Below, piece after piece: positions 1-5,951 of a DNA stretch of 19,569 bases (position 1 is the first letter of the stretch; each line of letters opens with the position of its first letter). The notes under the pieces are model-generated. The model did no database searches and had not been told where the DNA came from. It worked only from the letters and a program-made list of their open reading frames with translations. The stretch lies in NCBI RefSeq assembly GCF_900540665.1, contig NZ_UQGV01000039.1, forward strand, positions 1 through 19,569, in the 5' to 3' direction. The position numbers and the translations under genes are program-made. This DNA comes from an uncultured Catenibacterium sp. GTDB lineage: Bacteria > Bacillota_I > Bacilli_A > Erysipelotrichales > Coprobacillaceae.

Positions 1-2
1 TA

Positions 3-53
3 GCAGAAATGATTTTCTTTAATCAGGTAGTAGCCTGGAGAATGGAGATGTAA
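3..53 (+). CDS. C-terminal tail of an upstream gene (partial)
   Basis: An open frame enters from the left edge and stops at TAA 51-53, reading ...AEMIFFNQVVAWRMEM. It ends 3 bases before the start codon of the next gene, and the ribosome binding site of that gene (GGAG at 44-47) lies inside it. This suggests a co-transcribed neighbour of the two amidohydrolases. Sixteen residues are too few to name a family. Confidence 0.4.
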   Translation, partial: AEMIFFNQVVAWRMEM

Positions 54-56
54 ATA

Positions 57-779
57 ATGAAAATAGATGCACATAATCATATTGGCAAAAAGAAGGGTGT
101 AAGTGTTAGTGTAGATGATTTTATTAAAAGTATGGATGAAGCAGGAATTGATAAAGCCGTCGTATTTTCCTTTTCCGAACAGATAGATAATGACTATGTT
201 ATTGAATCAGTAAAACGATATCCCGATAGACTCTTTGGCTTTGTAACAATTAATCCTTGGTCTACTACATCAGAAGAAGATCTAGAAAAAGCATTTTCAA
301 CTGATGAAATCTATGGATTAAAACTTCATCCTGTTAAACATGCTTATGCATTAGATGACCACAGTCTGTTAGATCCTTTATTTAAAATATGTGAAAAACA
401 TAATAAACCTATCCTAATCTTTGGTGGTGCAAATGTATATTCTAGTCCAAATATGTTTGCTGAAATGGCTATGACTTTCCCAAAAGTCAATCTGATTATG
501 GCGCATGGAGGACAGATGTATGAAACAACATCAGCTATTAATGTTGCTAAGAAATATAAAAACATTTATATTGAAACATCTTCAATGTTTGGAATCAGAA
601 TCAAAAACCTCGTTAAAAAGAATTTAACAGATCAACTCATTTTTGGCTCTGATACTCCTACAGGAGATATGGAACTAGAAATGAAAAAGATTGAATCTAT
701 AGTTAAAGATGAAAATAAATTAAATAACATTTACAGCTTGAATTTAATGAAACTATTGAACGGAGGGAACTCATTATGA
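57..779 (+). CDS. Amidohydrolase-2-type metal-dependent hydrolase, copy 1
   Basis: 240-aa TIM-barrel protein of the amidohydrolase-2 family (the family of ACMSD-like decarboxylases and hydrolases); substrate unknown, probably cytoplasmic as no signal peptide is seen. The first metal motif is D4-A-H6-N-H8-I-G after strand 1; H150 (LIMAHGG) and D199 (FGSDTP) match the later ligands. The His expected after the next strand (present as H122 in the paralogue just downstream, VLVHGQ) is replaced by F122 (ILIFGG), so its metal site may be altered. ATG 57 has GGAG nine bases upstream. Its stop overlaps the start of the next gene by 4 bases (ATGA), so the two are translationally coupled and may work as a hetero-oligomer or on related substrates. 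Family call is firm, function is not. Confidence 0.85.
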   Translation: MKIDAHNHIGKKKGVSVSVDDFIKSMDEAGIDKAVVFSFSEQIDNDYVIESVKRYPDRLFGFVTINPWSTTSEEDLEKAFSTDEIYGLKLHPVKHAYALDDHSLLDPLFKICEKHNKPILIFGGANVYSSPNMFAEMAMTFPKVNLIMAHGGQMYETTSAINVAKKYKNIYIETSSMFGIRIKNLVKKNLTDQLIFGSDTPTGDMELEMKKIESIVKDENKLNNIYSLNLMKLLNGGNSL

Positions 780-1492
780 TTATTGATTCTCATAATCATA
801 TCGGCAAAAGAAAGGGTATTAACTTCACTGCTGAAGAAATGATCGAATGGTTAGATAAAGCAGGTGTGGATGCATGTGTTGTTACTTCCCAGGTAGAAAC
901 AATTAATAATGATTATGTTGCTGATATGCAAAAGAAGTATCCTGATAGAATCATAGGATATGCTGTTGTTAATCCATGGGAATGGGAGGCAGAAGAAGAA
1001 TTAGAACGTTGCTTTAGAGACTTAAACTTATATGGATTAAAACTCAATCCTGTTAGACATGGTTTTGCTTTAGATAGACATGAAATTGTTGATCCTTTGT
1101 TCAAGATTTGTGAAAAGTATAATAAACCAGTACTTGTCCATGGCCAATCTGATATGTTCAATATGCCTGGTAAATTTGATGAAATGGCAGAAACATTCCC
1201 AAACGTTACATTAATCATGGCACATATTGGAGAACCAGATGCGATTGATGCAGCTATTAGAGTAGCTAAACGAAGAAAGAATGTTTATATTGATACAGCA
1301 AGTGTTCAATTAAGCACATTGAAGAAAGCATTAAAGGAAATTGATCCTAATAAAATTATGATGGGTACAGATGCACCATGGGGAGATTTCACTTTATCCA
1401 TAGATTTAGTCAAGAAAGCCACTGATGATATAGAGATACAAAATAAAATTCTAGGTGAAAATATTGTAAGAGTATTAAACTGGAAGAAATAA
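776..1492 (+). CDS. Amidohydrolase-2-type metal-dependent hydrolase, copy 2
   Basis: 238-aa paralogue of the preceding gene, collinear with it over nearly its full length with no obvious indels until near the C-terminus (conserved HNHIGK, YPDR, YGLKL, DPLFKICEK, LIMAH). The expected amidohydrolase ligands are all visible: H6 and H8 (SHNHIG), H122 (VLVHGQ), H150 (LIMAHIG) and D199 (MGTDAPWGD). It is therefore the better candidate for the catalytically competent member of the pair. Start ATG 776 overlaps the stop of copy 1 and GGAGGG sits just upstream (761-766). Substrate is unknown; the HNH motif and TDAPWGD segment are typical of small amidohydrolase-2 proteins in Bacillota. A terminator follows directly, so the operon ends here. 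Confidence 0.88.
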   Translation: MIIDSHNHIGKRKGINFTAEEMIEWLDKAGVDACVVTSQVETINNDYVADMQKKYPDRIIGYAVVNPWEWEAEEELERCFRDLNLYGLKLNPVRHGFALDRHEIVDPLFKICEKYNKPVLVHGQSDMFNMPGKFDEMAETFPNVTLIMAHIGEPDAIDAAIRVAKRRKNVYIDTASVQLSTLKKALKEIDPNKIMMGTDAPWGDFTLSIDLVKKATDDIEIQNKILGENIVRVLNWKK

Positions 1493-1504
1493 CCTCAAAC
1501 TAGA

Positions 1505-1545
1505 AGACAGATTAGAATGAACCTCATTCCAATCTGTCTATTTTC
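1505..1545 (+). terminator. Intrinsic terminator of the amidohydrolase operon
   Basis: A 16-base arm at 1505-1520 pairs with 1524-1539 with a single mismatch (AGACAGATT...AATCTGTCT, loop ACC), followed by ATTTTC. Position right after the stop at 1492 fits an operon end. Confidence 0.75.
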
Positions 1546-1568
1546 ATTTACCAGTTTTAGATAGTATA

Positions 1569-1597
1569 TTGATATTAAACTGATAATAGGCTATAAT
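1569..1597 (+). promoter_or_regulatory. Promoter of the NTase-like gene
   Basis: TTGATA (1569-1574), a 17-base spacer, then a perfect TATAAT (1592-1597). Transcription would begin near 1604. The first transcribed bases form a perfect hairpin TTTAGC-AAAA-GCTAAA (1605-1620), followed by a G-rich stretch and the ribosome binding site. Confidence 0.75.
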
Positions 1598-1650
1598 ACA
1601 ACGATTTAGCAAAAGCTAAATGGGCGGCATGGGATGAAAAGGAGACTATT

Positions 1651-2361
1651 ATGTATAATTATGTAACAAACAAAAAATTAATAAGCAGCATGCGTTCCTG
1701 TTGTGGAGATATGACGCAAGACCTATGTCATACCCTAAAGGAAGAATCTAATATAGGTGCAGAGGTCACTCTCGTTGGTAGTGGGGCAAGAAATCTAATA
1801 CTTCAAAATGCCAACGAACCCATAGATTTGGATTATAATCTTAGAATAGTCAGAAGTGATGACTGGGATTGTAAATATATCAAGGAATGCGTTAGAAAAG
1901 CTTTTAATATTGTTCTTAGAAAACATGGATGGAGAGATTGTGAAGATTCCAAATCCTCATTGACCACTAAAAAACATCATCTTCCAGGAGGTAAAACATT
2001 ATTTTCAATAGATGTTTGTATCGTTTATGAAGATGAAGATGGAAATTTTTATCGTTTAATTCATAAAAAGACTGGTAATACTAATGTTAACAATATTGCA
2101 TATGCTGCTAGCATTTATGCTGGTCTTGTTACTAGAAGGCCTGTTAATGAATACTATTGGAATATGGCTCCAAATTCTAGAAATATTAAATTTAAAGTCG
2201 ATTATATTAAAAGTAATGGAAAGTGGAAATTAGTCAGAGAACAATATAAGGGTATTAAGAATAGATACTTAACACAAAACGATCATAATCATCCTTCATT
2301 TATTTGTTACATTGAAGCGGTAAATAACGTATATAACTCAAGAAAACATTGGAAGCAATAA
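1651..2361 (+). CDS. Nucleotidyltransferase-fold protein of unknown function
   Basis: 236 aa. The pattern G43-S-G45 ... D59-L-D61-Y, then a third acidic residue D121 on a later strand (FSIDVCIV), is that of the polymerase-beta-like nucleotidyltransferase superfamily: GS motif, DxD, third D. Such folds transfer nucleotides to proteins, RNA or small molecules; here the substrate is unknown. The rest is Asn/Lys/Tyr-rich without a recognisable domain. No HEPN partner lies next to it, so it is not a plain HEPN-MNT pair, and the CD-NTase effector genes of CBASS are also absent. Start ATG 1651 has AAGGAG 8 bases upstream and its own consensus promoter. It sits at the left edge of the accessory block, so a conflict or defence role is plausible but only inferred. 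Confidence 0.6.
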   Translation: MYNYVTNKKLISSMRSCCGDMTQDLCHTLKEESNIGAEVTLVGSGARNLILQNANEPIDLDYNLRIVRSDDWDCKYIKECVRKAFNIVLRKHGWRDCEDSKSSLTTKKHHLPGGKTLFSIDVCIVYEDEDGNFYRLIHKKTGNTNVNNIAYAASIYAGLVTRRPVNEYYWNMAPNSRNIKFKVDYIKSNGKWKLVREQYKGIKNRYLTQNDHNHPSFICYIEAVNNVYNSRKHWKQ

Positions 2362-2388
2362 ACTGCTAAGATTATTTTTAGAAATGGC

Positions 2389-2417
2389 TTGAACTTAATT
2401 AATGGATAGTATATATT
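2389..2417 (+). promoter_or_regulatory. Promoter of the 116-aa gene
   Basis: TTGAAC (2389-2394), 17-base spacer, TATATT (2412-2417). A perfect hairpin ATTCCA-TTT-TGGAAT (2423-2437) lies at the expected transcript start, echoing the 5' hairpin of the gene before it. Confidence 0.5.
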
Positions 2418-2450
2418 GTTCTATTCCATTTTGGAATGCAGGGATTATAA

Positions 2451-2801
2451 ATGGAAAAACTATATGTAAATAAACTTAACGATTCAAAATACGTCGCATT
2501 AATTACAGTCCTTGATTATGAAATATCAGTCAACAAGTATCTAAAACAGTTATCATTTAAAGCTTATCCAAATAAACCTAAACACGTACTTGTAGATCTA
2601 GCTTTAAAAACTGGAATAGATAAATATAGATTTGTTGAATTTGATATTAATGAATCAGGAAAGATAGAATTAGATACTTATAAGTATGTTTCAGTTAATA
2701 CAATCTATGAAACTCTAGCAAACATCTACCTAAAAGATAAGAAAGAAATAGTATTAAACTCTATCTTAACTGATTCACAGATAAATCAACTTTTAAATTA
2801 A
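2451..2801 (+). CDS. Hypothetical 116-aa protein
   Basis: Family not recognised. The protein is small, soluble and mixed alpha/beta by eye, with no signal peptide, membrane segment or Cys. It has a central stretch KHVLVDLALKTGIDKYRF and ends in ILTDSQINQLLN. Start ATG 2451 follows a modest AGGG at 2440-2443, and a plausible promoter lies 34 bases upstream, so it is probably transcribed alone rather than with the NTase-like gene. It ends 85 bases before the promoter of the RNA-toxin locus, so it could be an accessory part of that locus, but nothing in the sequence proves this. The coding frame has normal codon use for this window and no competing frame, so it is likely a real gene. Confidence 0.6.
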   Translation: MEKLYVNKLNDSKYVALITVLDYEISVNKYLKQLSFKAYPNKPKHVLVDLALKTGIDKYRFVEFDINESGKIELDTYKYVSVNTIYETLANIYLKDKKEIVLNSILTDSQINQLLN

Positions 2802-2885
2802 TCTTACAATTCAAGAAGCGGTTCTTTCACATAAGAAAACCCTATATACTTATTTTTGAAATTTTGAAATTACACACTGATTTTA

Positions 2886-2913
2886 TTGACAAAATGCTGA
2901 ATTGTGGTAATCT
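2886..2913 (+). promoter_or_regulatory. Strong promoter of the repeat RNA
   Basis: Perfect TTGACA (2886-2891), 16-base spacer, extended -10 TGG-TAATCT (2905-2913). It is one of the best promoters in the window. It points at the repeat RNA and sits more than 300 bases ahead of the downstream ORF, as expected if the RNA itself is the major product. Confidence 0.75.
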
Positions 2914-2919
2914 ATGCTT

Positions 2920-3225
2920 AGAGACTGAGCAATAAACATTTTCATTTGCTCATAAAAAATTACAACTATAAAAAAGAATGGTAACATTCTCGGTGAACAG
3001 GCACCGTAAAAAGTCGAATTCAAGAGGTAGAATTCAAAATAACCTCGTCCGAGTATATATCGAATAGATATATGAGCCTTGCAGTTAGGAGATAAACTGT
3101 AGACAAGAGATAGTCTTAAAAACAATCTCGTCCGAGTATATATCGAACAGATATATGAGCCTGGCGACCAGGATAAAACCTGTTATTTTTTTATGATACT
3201 AAGCGGGTAATTTCCTGCTTTTTTT
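2920..3225 (+). ncRNA. Structured two-repeat RNA, candidate RNA antitoxin
   Basis: A 306-nt non-coding stretch between a consensus promoter and an intrinsic terminator. A 5' part carries three hairpins: TGAGCAA/TTGCTCA (2926-2952), GAATG-GTAA-CATTC (2976-2989) and CGGTG/CACCG (2991-3006). Two repeat units follow with a period of 83 nt (unit 1 about 3016-3099, unit 2 about 3101-3182); a 36-nt core (3043-3078 and 3126-3161) differs at only two positions. Each unit has a stem with an AAGAGRTA loop whose GAGRT can pair with AYCTC just downstream, making an H-type pseudoknot; an AT stem (ATATATC/GATATAT); and a CAG/CTG-ended stem. Stem sequences differ between units but pairing is kept. The layout (repeat RNA, terminator, toxin-like gene) is that of type III toxin-antitoxin loci. 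A tandem riboswitch is the main alternative. Confidence 0.7.
3201..3225 (+). terminator. Terminator between the repeat RNA and the toxin-like gene
   Basis: AAGCGGG (3201-3207), loop TAATTT, CCTGCTT (3214-3220) with one G-U pair, then a run of seven T (3219-3225). It lies only a few bases before the ribosome binding site of the nuclease gene (AAAGGAG, 3230-3236), so only read-through transcripts would express the protein. Confidence 0.8.
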
Positions 3226-3246
3226 GTCTAAAGGAGAACTATATTT

Positions 3247-3900
3247 ATGCACAGTCTCAGCAAATCGAATAAAACAAGAATTATTAGAGATATAATTGCA
3301 GGTGCAAGACTTTATGAAAAGTTTCTAGTACCTTATGATTTTTTGATTGTAACTAACGATGGCAAATATAATGAAGTGAGATTTAATAAGGGAGATTTTG
3401 CTCATTTGGTTGGTGTGCGTTCCCATTTAAATGATTTGGATTTTTATAAAAATTGCATTAAAGGAACTATAGCAGAAAATAACATTAATAACCAACAGCA
3501 CTATGACTTTGGTACGATTCGTAAGAAAATTATGCGCATAACGAAAATTAATAAGATTGTTTATGCGAATGCTCAAACGAATCTAGTTTTAGTTAACTTA
3601 CATACAAAAACGCGAGATTTTCCTTTAGCAATAGAGAGTACTAATGATAAAATGGTTGTAGCATTTACTGGAAAAGATCTCCATGCAAGAAGTTTGCGTA
3701 ATAATAATCAAACTAATGCTGATGAAAAGAAAAATATTTTGGCAATTTTTTTTAAAGAAAAGAATTCAAAATCTAAATATTCGAACTGTGTTTATTTGAA
3801 AAATTATAAAGTTCTTAAAAGTATCTGTTGTGATTTGGAAGAAAAAGTTTCAGTTAAAATTTTTAATGATCTTGATAAAAATAAGACTACTCAAATTTAA
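3247..3900 (+). CDS. PBECR4-like nuclease, candidate toxin of an RNA-guarded system
   Basis: 217 aa, highly basic (many Lys/Arg), no signal peptide. Residues 22-80 (LYEKFLVPYDF..., VRFNKGDFAHLVG with H53, then DFYKNCIKGTI) match the pattern I know for PBECR4, a phage Barnase-EndoU-colicin-RelE-like nuclease family; a later cluster LHARSLR (H146, R148, R151) could supply further catalytic or RNA-binding residues. These would make it a probable RNase. It is not ToxN/AbiQ-like as far as I can see. Start ATG 3247 has AAAGGAG 10 bases upstream. No promoter lies between the terminator at 3201-3225 and the start, so expression would come from read-through of the repeat RNA. Family call is by eye and moderate; toxicity and neutralisation by the RNA are inferred from layout. 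Confidence 0.65.
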   Translation: MHSLSKSNKTRIIRDIIAGARLYEKFLVPYDFLIVTNDGKYNEVRFNKGDFAHLVGVRSHLNDLDFYKNCIKGTIAENNINNQQHYDFGTIRKKIMRITKINKIVYANAQTNLVLVNLHTKTRDFPLAIESTNDKMVVAFTGKDLHARSLRNNNQTNADEKKNILAIFFKEKNSKSKYSNCVYLKNYKVLKSICCDLEEKVSVKIFNDLDKNKTTQI

Positions 3901-3911
3901 TTAATACTTGT

Positions 3912-3940
3912 CCTGATTGTCCACACAATCAGGTTTTCTT
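3912..3940 (+). terminator. Terminator of the toxin-like gene
   Basis: Perfect 9-bp stem CCTGATTGT (3912-3920) / ACAATCAGG (3925-3933), loop CCAC, followed by TTTTCTT, 11 bases after the stop codon. It closes the RNA-toxin unit. Confidence 0.85.
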
Positions 3941-3974
3941 ATGTTCTAATACTTATTATTTCCTCTATCTAATG

Positions 3975-4051
3975 CATATAGTAATCTTAGACTCTCTATT
4001 TACTACATATAGTAATCTTAGTATTAAAATCACTATATATAGTCTTTTTAG
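3975..4051 (+). repeat. Helically phased direct repeats upstream of the ABC-F gene
   Basis: CATATAGTAATCTTAG occurs exactly at 3975-3990 and 4006-4021 (31-base step); a looser copy TATATAGTCTTTTTAG follows at 4036-4051 (30-base step, about 12 of 16 matches). Steps of 30-31 bases place the copies on the same face of the helix, as for regulator binding sites. They lie 60-160 bases upstream of the ABC-F promoter. They could also be decayed simple-sequence repeats. Confidence 0.5.
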
Positions 4052-4111
4052 TCTCCATTCTCTATATAAGAGTACTACAATTTCTATCTATCACCTATAT
4101 CTCAATTTTAC

Positions 4112-4140
4112 TAGACATAATCAACTAAATATGGCATAAT
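4112..4140 (+). promoter_or_regulatory. Promoter of the ABC-F gene
   Basis: TAGACA (4112-4117), 17-base spacer, extended -10 TGG-CATAAT (4132-4140). The 5' UTR would be only about 23 bases, leaving no room for an attenuating leader peptide of the kind that controls many antibiotic-resistance ABC-F genes. Confidence 0.6.
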
Positions 4141-4169
4141 ACATCTCTGTACGAAAGGAAATGTAGACT

Positions 4170-5768
4170 ATGATATCAACACATAATGTATCACTCAGAT
4201 ACGGAGATCGCGCTTTATTTGAAGATGTATCAGTAAAATTTACTGAAGGAAATTGTTATGGGATTATTGGTGCAAATGGTGCTGGTAAATCCACATTCTT
4301 AAAAATATTATCAGGTGAAATAGAACCAAACAAAGGTGAAGTAATTATTGAACCTAATAAGAGATTATCTGTTTTAAAACAGGACCACTTTGCTTATGAT
4401 GACAACAAAGTTGTAGAAACAGTTATCATGGGTAATAAGAGACTATTTGAAATCATGCAGGAAAAAGAGAAGCTATATGCTAAAGCTGATTTTAATGATG
4501 AAGATGGTATAAGACTAGGAGAACTTGAAGGTGAGTTCGCAGACATGGATGGCTGGAATGCTGAAAGTGATGCTGAAATCATGTTAAATGGTTTAGGTAT
4601 TACAACAGAATACCATGACATGTATATGAGAGACTTAGATGGTAACCAGAAGGTTAAAGTATTATTAGCCCAGGCTTTATTTGGAAACCCTGATATTCTT
4701 TTACTAGACGAACCTACCAACCATCTAGATCTAAAGAGTATCAGATGGTTAGAAAACTTCCTATTAAATTTTAAGAACACAGTCATTGTAGTATCACATG
4801 ACCGTTATTTCTTGAACAAGGTATGTACACATATTGCTGATATTGATTACAGCCGTATTCAGCTATATGTAGGTAACTATGACTTCTGGTATGAATATTC
4901 TCAGATGCAGATCCAGCAGATGAAAGACCAGAACAAGAAAGCAGAAGCTAAAAAGAAGGAATTAGAAGAATTCATTGCACGTTTCGGTGCCAATGCTTCT
5001 AAAGCAAAACAGGCTACTTCTCGTAAGAAACTATTAGATAACTTAGAAATGGCAGATATGAAACCATCACTAAGAAGATACCCATTTATTGGTTTTAAAC
5101 CAGGTAGAGAAGTAGGAAACATTGTATTAAATGTAGAAAACCTTACTAAGGTAGTAGATGGAGAAACTCTTATTAATAATGTTTCTTTCTCTATTCTTCC
5201 AAATGAAAAGGTTGCTTTTGTAGGAGACGATAAAGCAACAGAAGCATTCTTTAAGATCATCATGGGAGAAGATAAAGACTTTGAAGGTTCTTATAAATGG
5301 GGTATTACGACTACTCAGTCATACTTCCCTAAAGATAATTCAGCATTCTTTAATGATTGTGAATTATCTTTATTAGACTGGTTAAGACAGTTTACTGATG
5401 GCAGCATGTATGAACAGGAACTTAGAGGATGGTTAGGTAGAATGTTATTCTCTGGTGATGAAGCATTAAAGAAAGCGAATGTTTTATCAGGAGGAGAAAA
5501 GGTAAGATGTATGCTTGCGAAAATGATGATGCATGATGCAAATGTATTAATTTTTGATGAACCTACAAACCACCTTGATCTAGAATCTATCCAGGCATTA
5601 AACCAAGGTTTAATGCGTTTCCCAGAAAACATTCTATTTACTTGTCATGACCACCAGTTTGTTCAGACAATTGCGAATAGAATTATCGAATTCACTGCAG
5701 AAGGTACAATTGACCGTCTTTCTACATTCGATGAATATTTAGAATACAAGGACACACTTGAAGCATAA
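4170..5768 (+). CDS. ykpA/ybiT-like: ABC-F family ATPase, YbiT-like
   Basis: 532-aa soluble twin-ATPase without membrane segments; ABC-F proteins bind the ribosomal E site and act on translation. NBD1 has Walker A GANGAGKST (34-42), Walker B ILLLDEPTNHLD (D180, E181) and switch H210 (VSHD), but its signature is LDGNQ (156-160) instead of LSGGQ. A charged interdomain linker runs over about 240-310. NBD2 has a lost Walker A (GDDKATEAF, 352-360, with E358 at the Lys position), an intact signature LSGGE (439-443), Walker B FDEPTNHLD (D463, E464) and H493 (CHD). So one composite ATP site looks normal and the other looks dead. Domain order, length and DEPTNHLD motifs fit the YbiT/YkpA subgroup, usually housekeeping rather than resistance. 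Start ATG 4170 has AAAGGA 10 bases upstream. Monocistronic, with own promoter and terminator. Confidence 0.9.
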   Translation: MISTHNVSLRYGDRALFEDVSVKFTEGNCYGIIGANGAGKSTFLKILSGEIEPNKGEVIIEPNKRLSVLKQDHFAYDDNKVVETVIMGNKRLFEIMQEKEKLYAKADFNDEDGIRLGELEGEFADMDGWNAESDAEIMLNGLGITTEYHDMYMRDLDGNQKVKVLLAQALFGNPDILLLDEPTNHLDLKSIRWLENFLLNFKNTVIVVSHDRYFLNKVCTHIADIDYSRIQLYVGNYDFWYEYSQMQIQQMKDQNKKAEAKKKELEEFIARFGANASKAKQATSRKKLLDNLEMADMKPSLRRYPFIGFKPGREVGNIVLNVENLTKVVDGETLINNVSFSILPNEKVAFVGDDKATEAFFKIIMGEDKDFEGSYKWGITTTQSYFPKDNSAFFNDCELSLLDWLRQFTDGSMYEQELRGWLGRMLFSGDEALKKANVLSGGEKVRCMLAKMMMHDANVLIFDEPTNHLDLESIQALNQGLMRFPENILFTCHDHQFVQTIANRIIEFTAEGTIDRLSTFDEYLEYKDTLEA

Positions 5769-5793
5769 GAGCGGATTAAACCGCTCTTTTTTT
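5768..5793 (+). terminator. Terminator of the ABC-F gene
   Basis: AGAGCGG (5768-5774), loop ATTAAA, CCGCTCT (5781-5787), T-rich tail. The first stem base is the last base of the stop codon. The hairpin and the following TTCTTCTT-AGGCTAGG stretch recur after the next gene. Confidence 0.9.
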
Positions 5794-5872
5794 CTTCTTG
5801 AGGCTAGGTTCTTATACGATGAGTATCTTAATACCTGTATCATCCTATAAGGCTTAGAGAAGCTAAAAATCA

Positions 5873-5912
5873 TTTTCTAAATCTGAAACTCACTTATAAA
5901 CAGATTCTAAAA
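5873..5912 (+). promoter_or_regulatory. Imperfect inverted repeat upstream of the NmrA-like gene
   Basis: TTTTCTAAATCTG (5873-5885) is an imperfect inverse of CAGATTCTAAAA (5901-5912), 15 bases apart. It sits just before a possible -10 (TATCAT, 5916-5921) and 40 bases ahead of the AGGAGG site of the gene. It could be an operator or an mRNA hairpin. Confidence 0.3.
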
Positions 5913-5951
5913 GTATTATCATATTACTTATAGAAATAGGAGGATAACTAA

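Noticed and set aside
1651..2361. NTase-like gene as a CBASS CD-NTase or a HEPN-MNT antitoxin
   Set aside because: No CBASS effector or cap genes and no HEPN partner adjoin it, and the length and the region after D121 do not match either family by eye.
2813..2826. AAGAA-GCGG-TTCTT as a terminator after the 116-aa gene
   Set aside because: The stem is short and AT-rich and is not followed by a proper T-run; too weak to call.
2883..3125. 80-codon open frame on the minus strand
   Set aside because: It lies across the structured RNA, has no ribosome binding site, and its hydrophobic content comes from AT-rich antisense sequence.
3016..3182. The 83-nt repeats as a CRISPR array
   Set aside because: There are only two units, the conserved core is longer than usual CRISPR repeats, the intervening sequence itself is partly conserved and base-paired, and no cas genes are present.
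2920..3225. The repeat RNA as a tandem metabolite riboswitch
   Set aside because: The order RNA-terminator-gene would fit, but the core matches no aptamer I know, and the downstream gene is a nuclease-like protein, not a biosynthesis or transport gene. Kept only as an alternative.
4170..5768. ABC-F gene as an antibiotic-resistance determinant
   Set aside because: The domain pattern fits the YbiT-like group, the interdomain linker is not of the long resistance type, and no attenuating leader peptide fits in the short 5' UTR.
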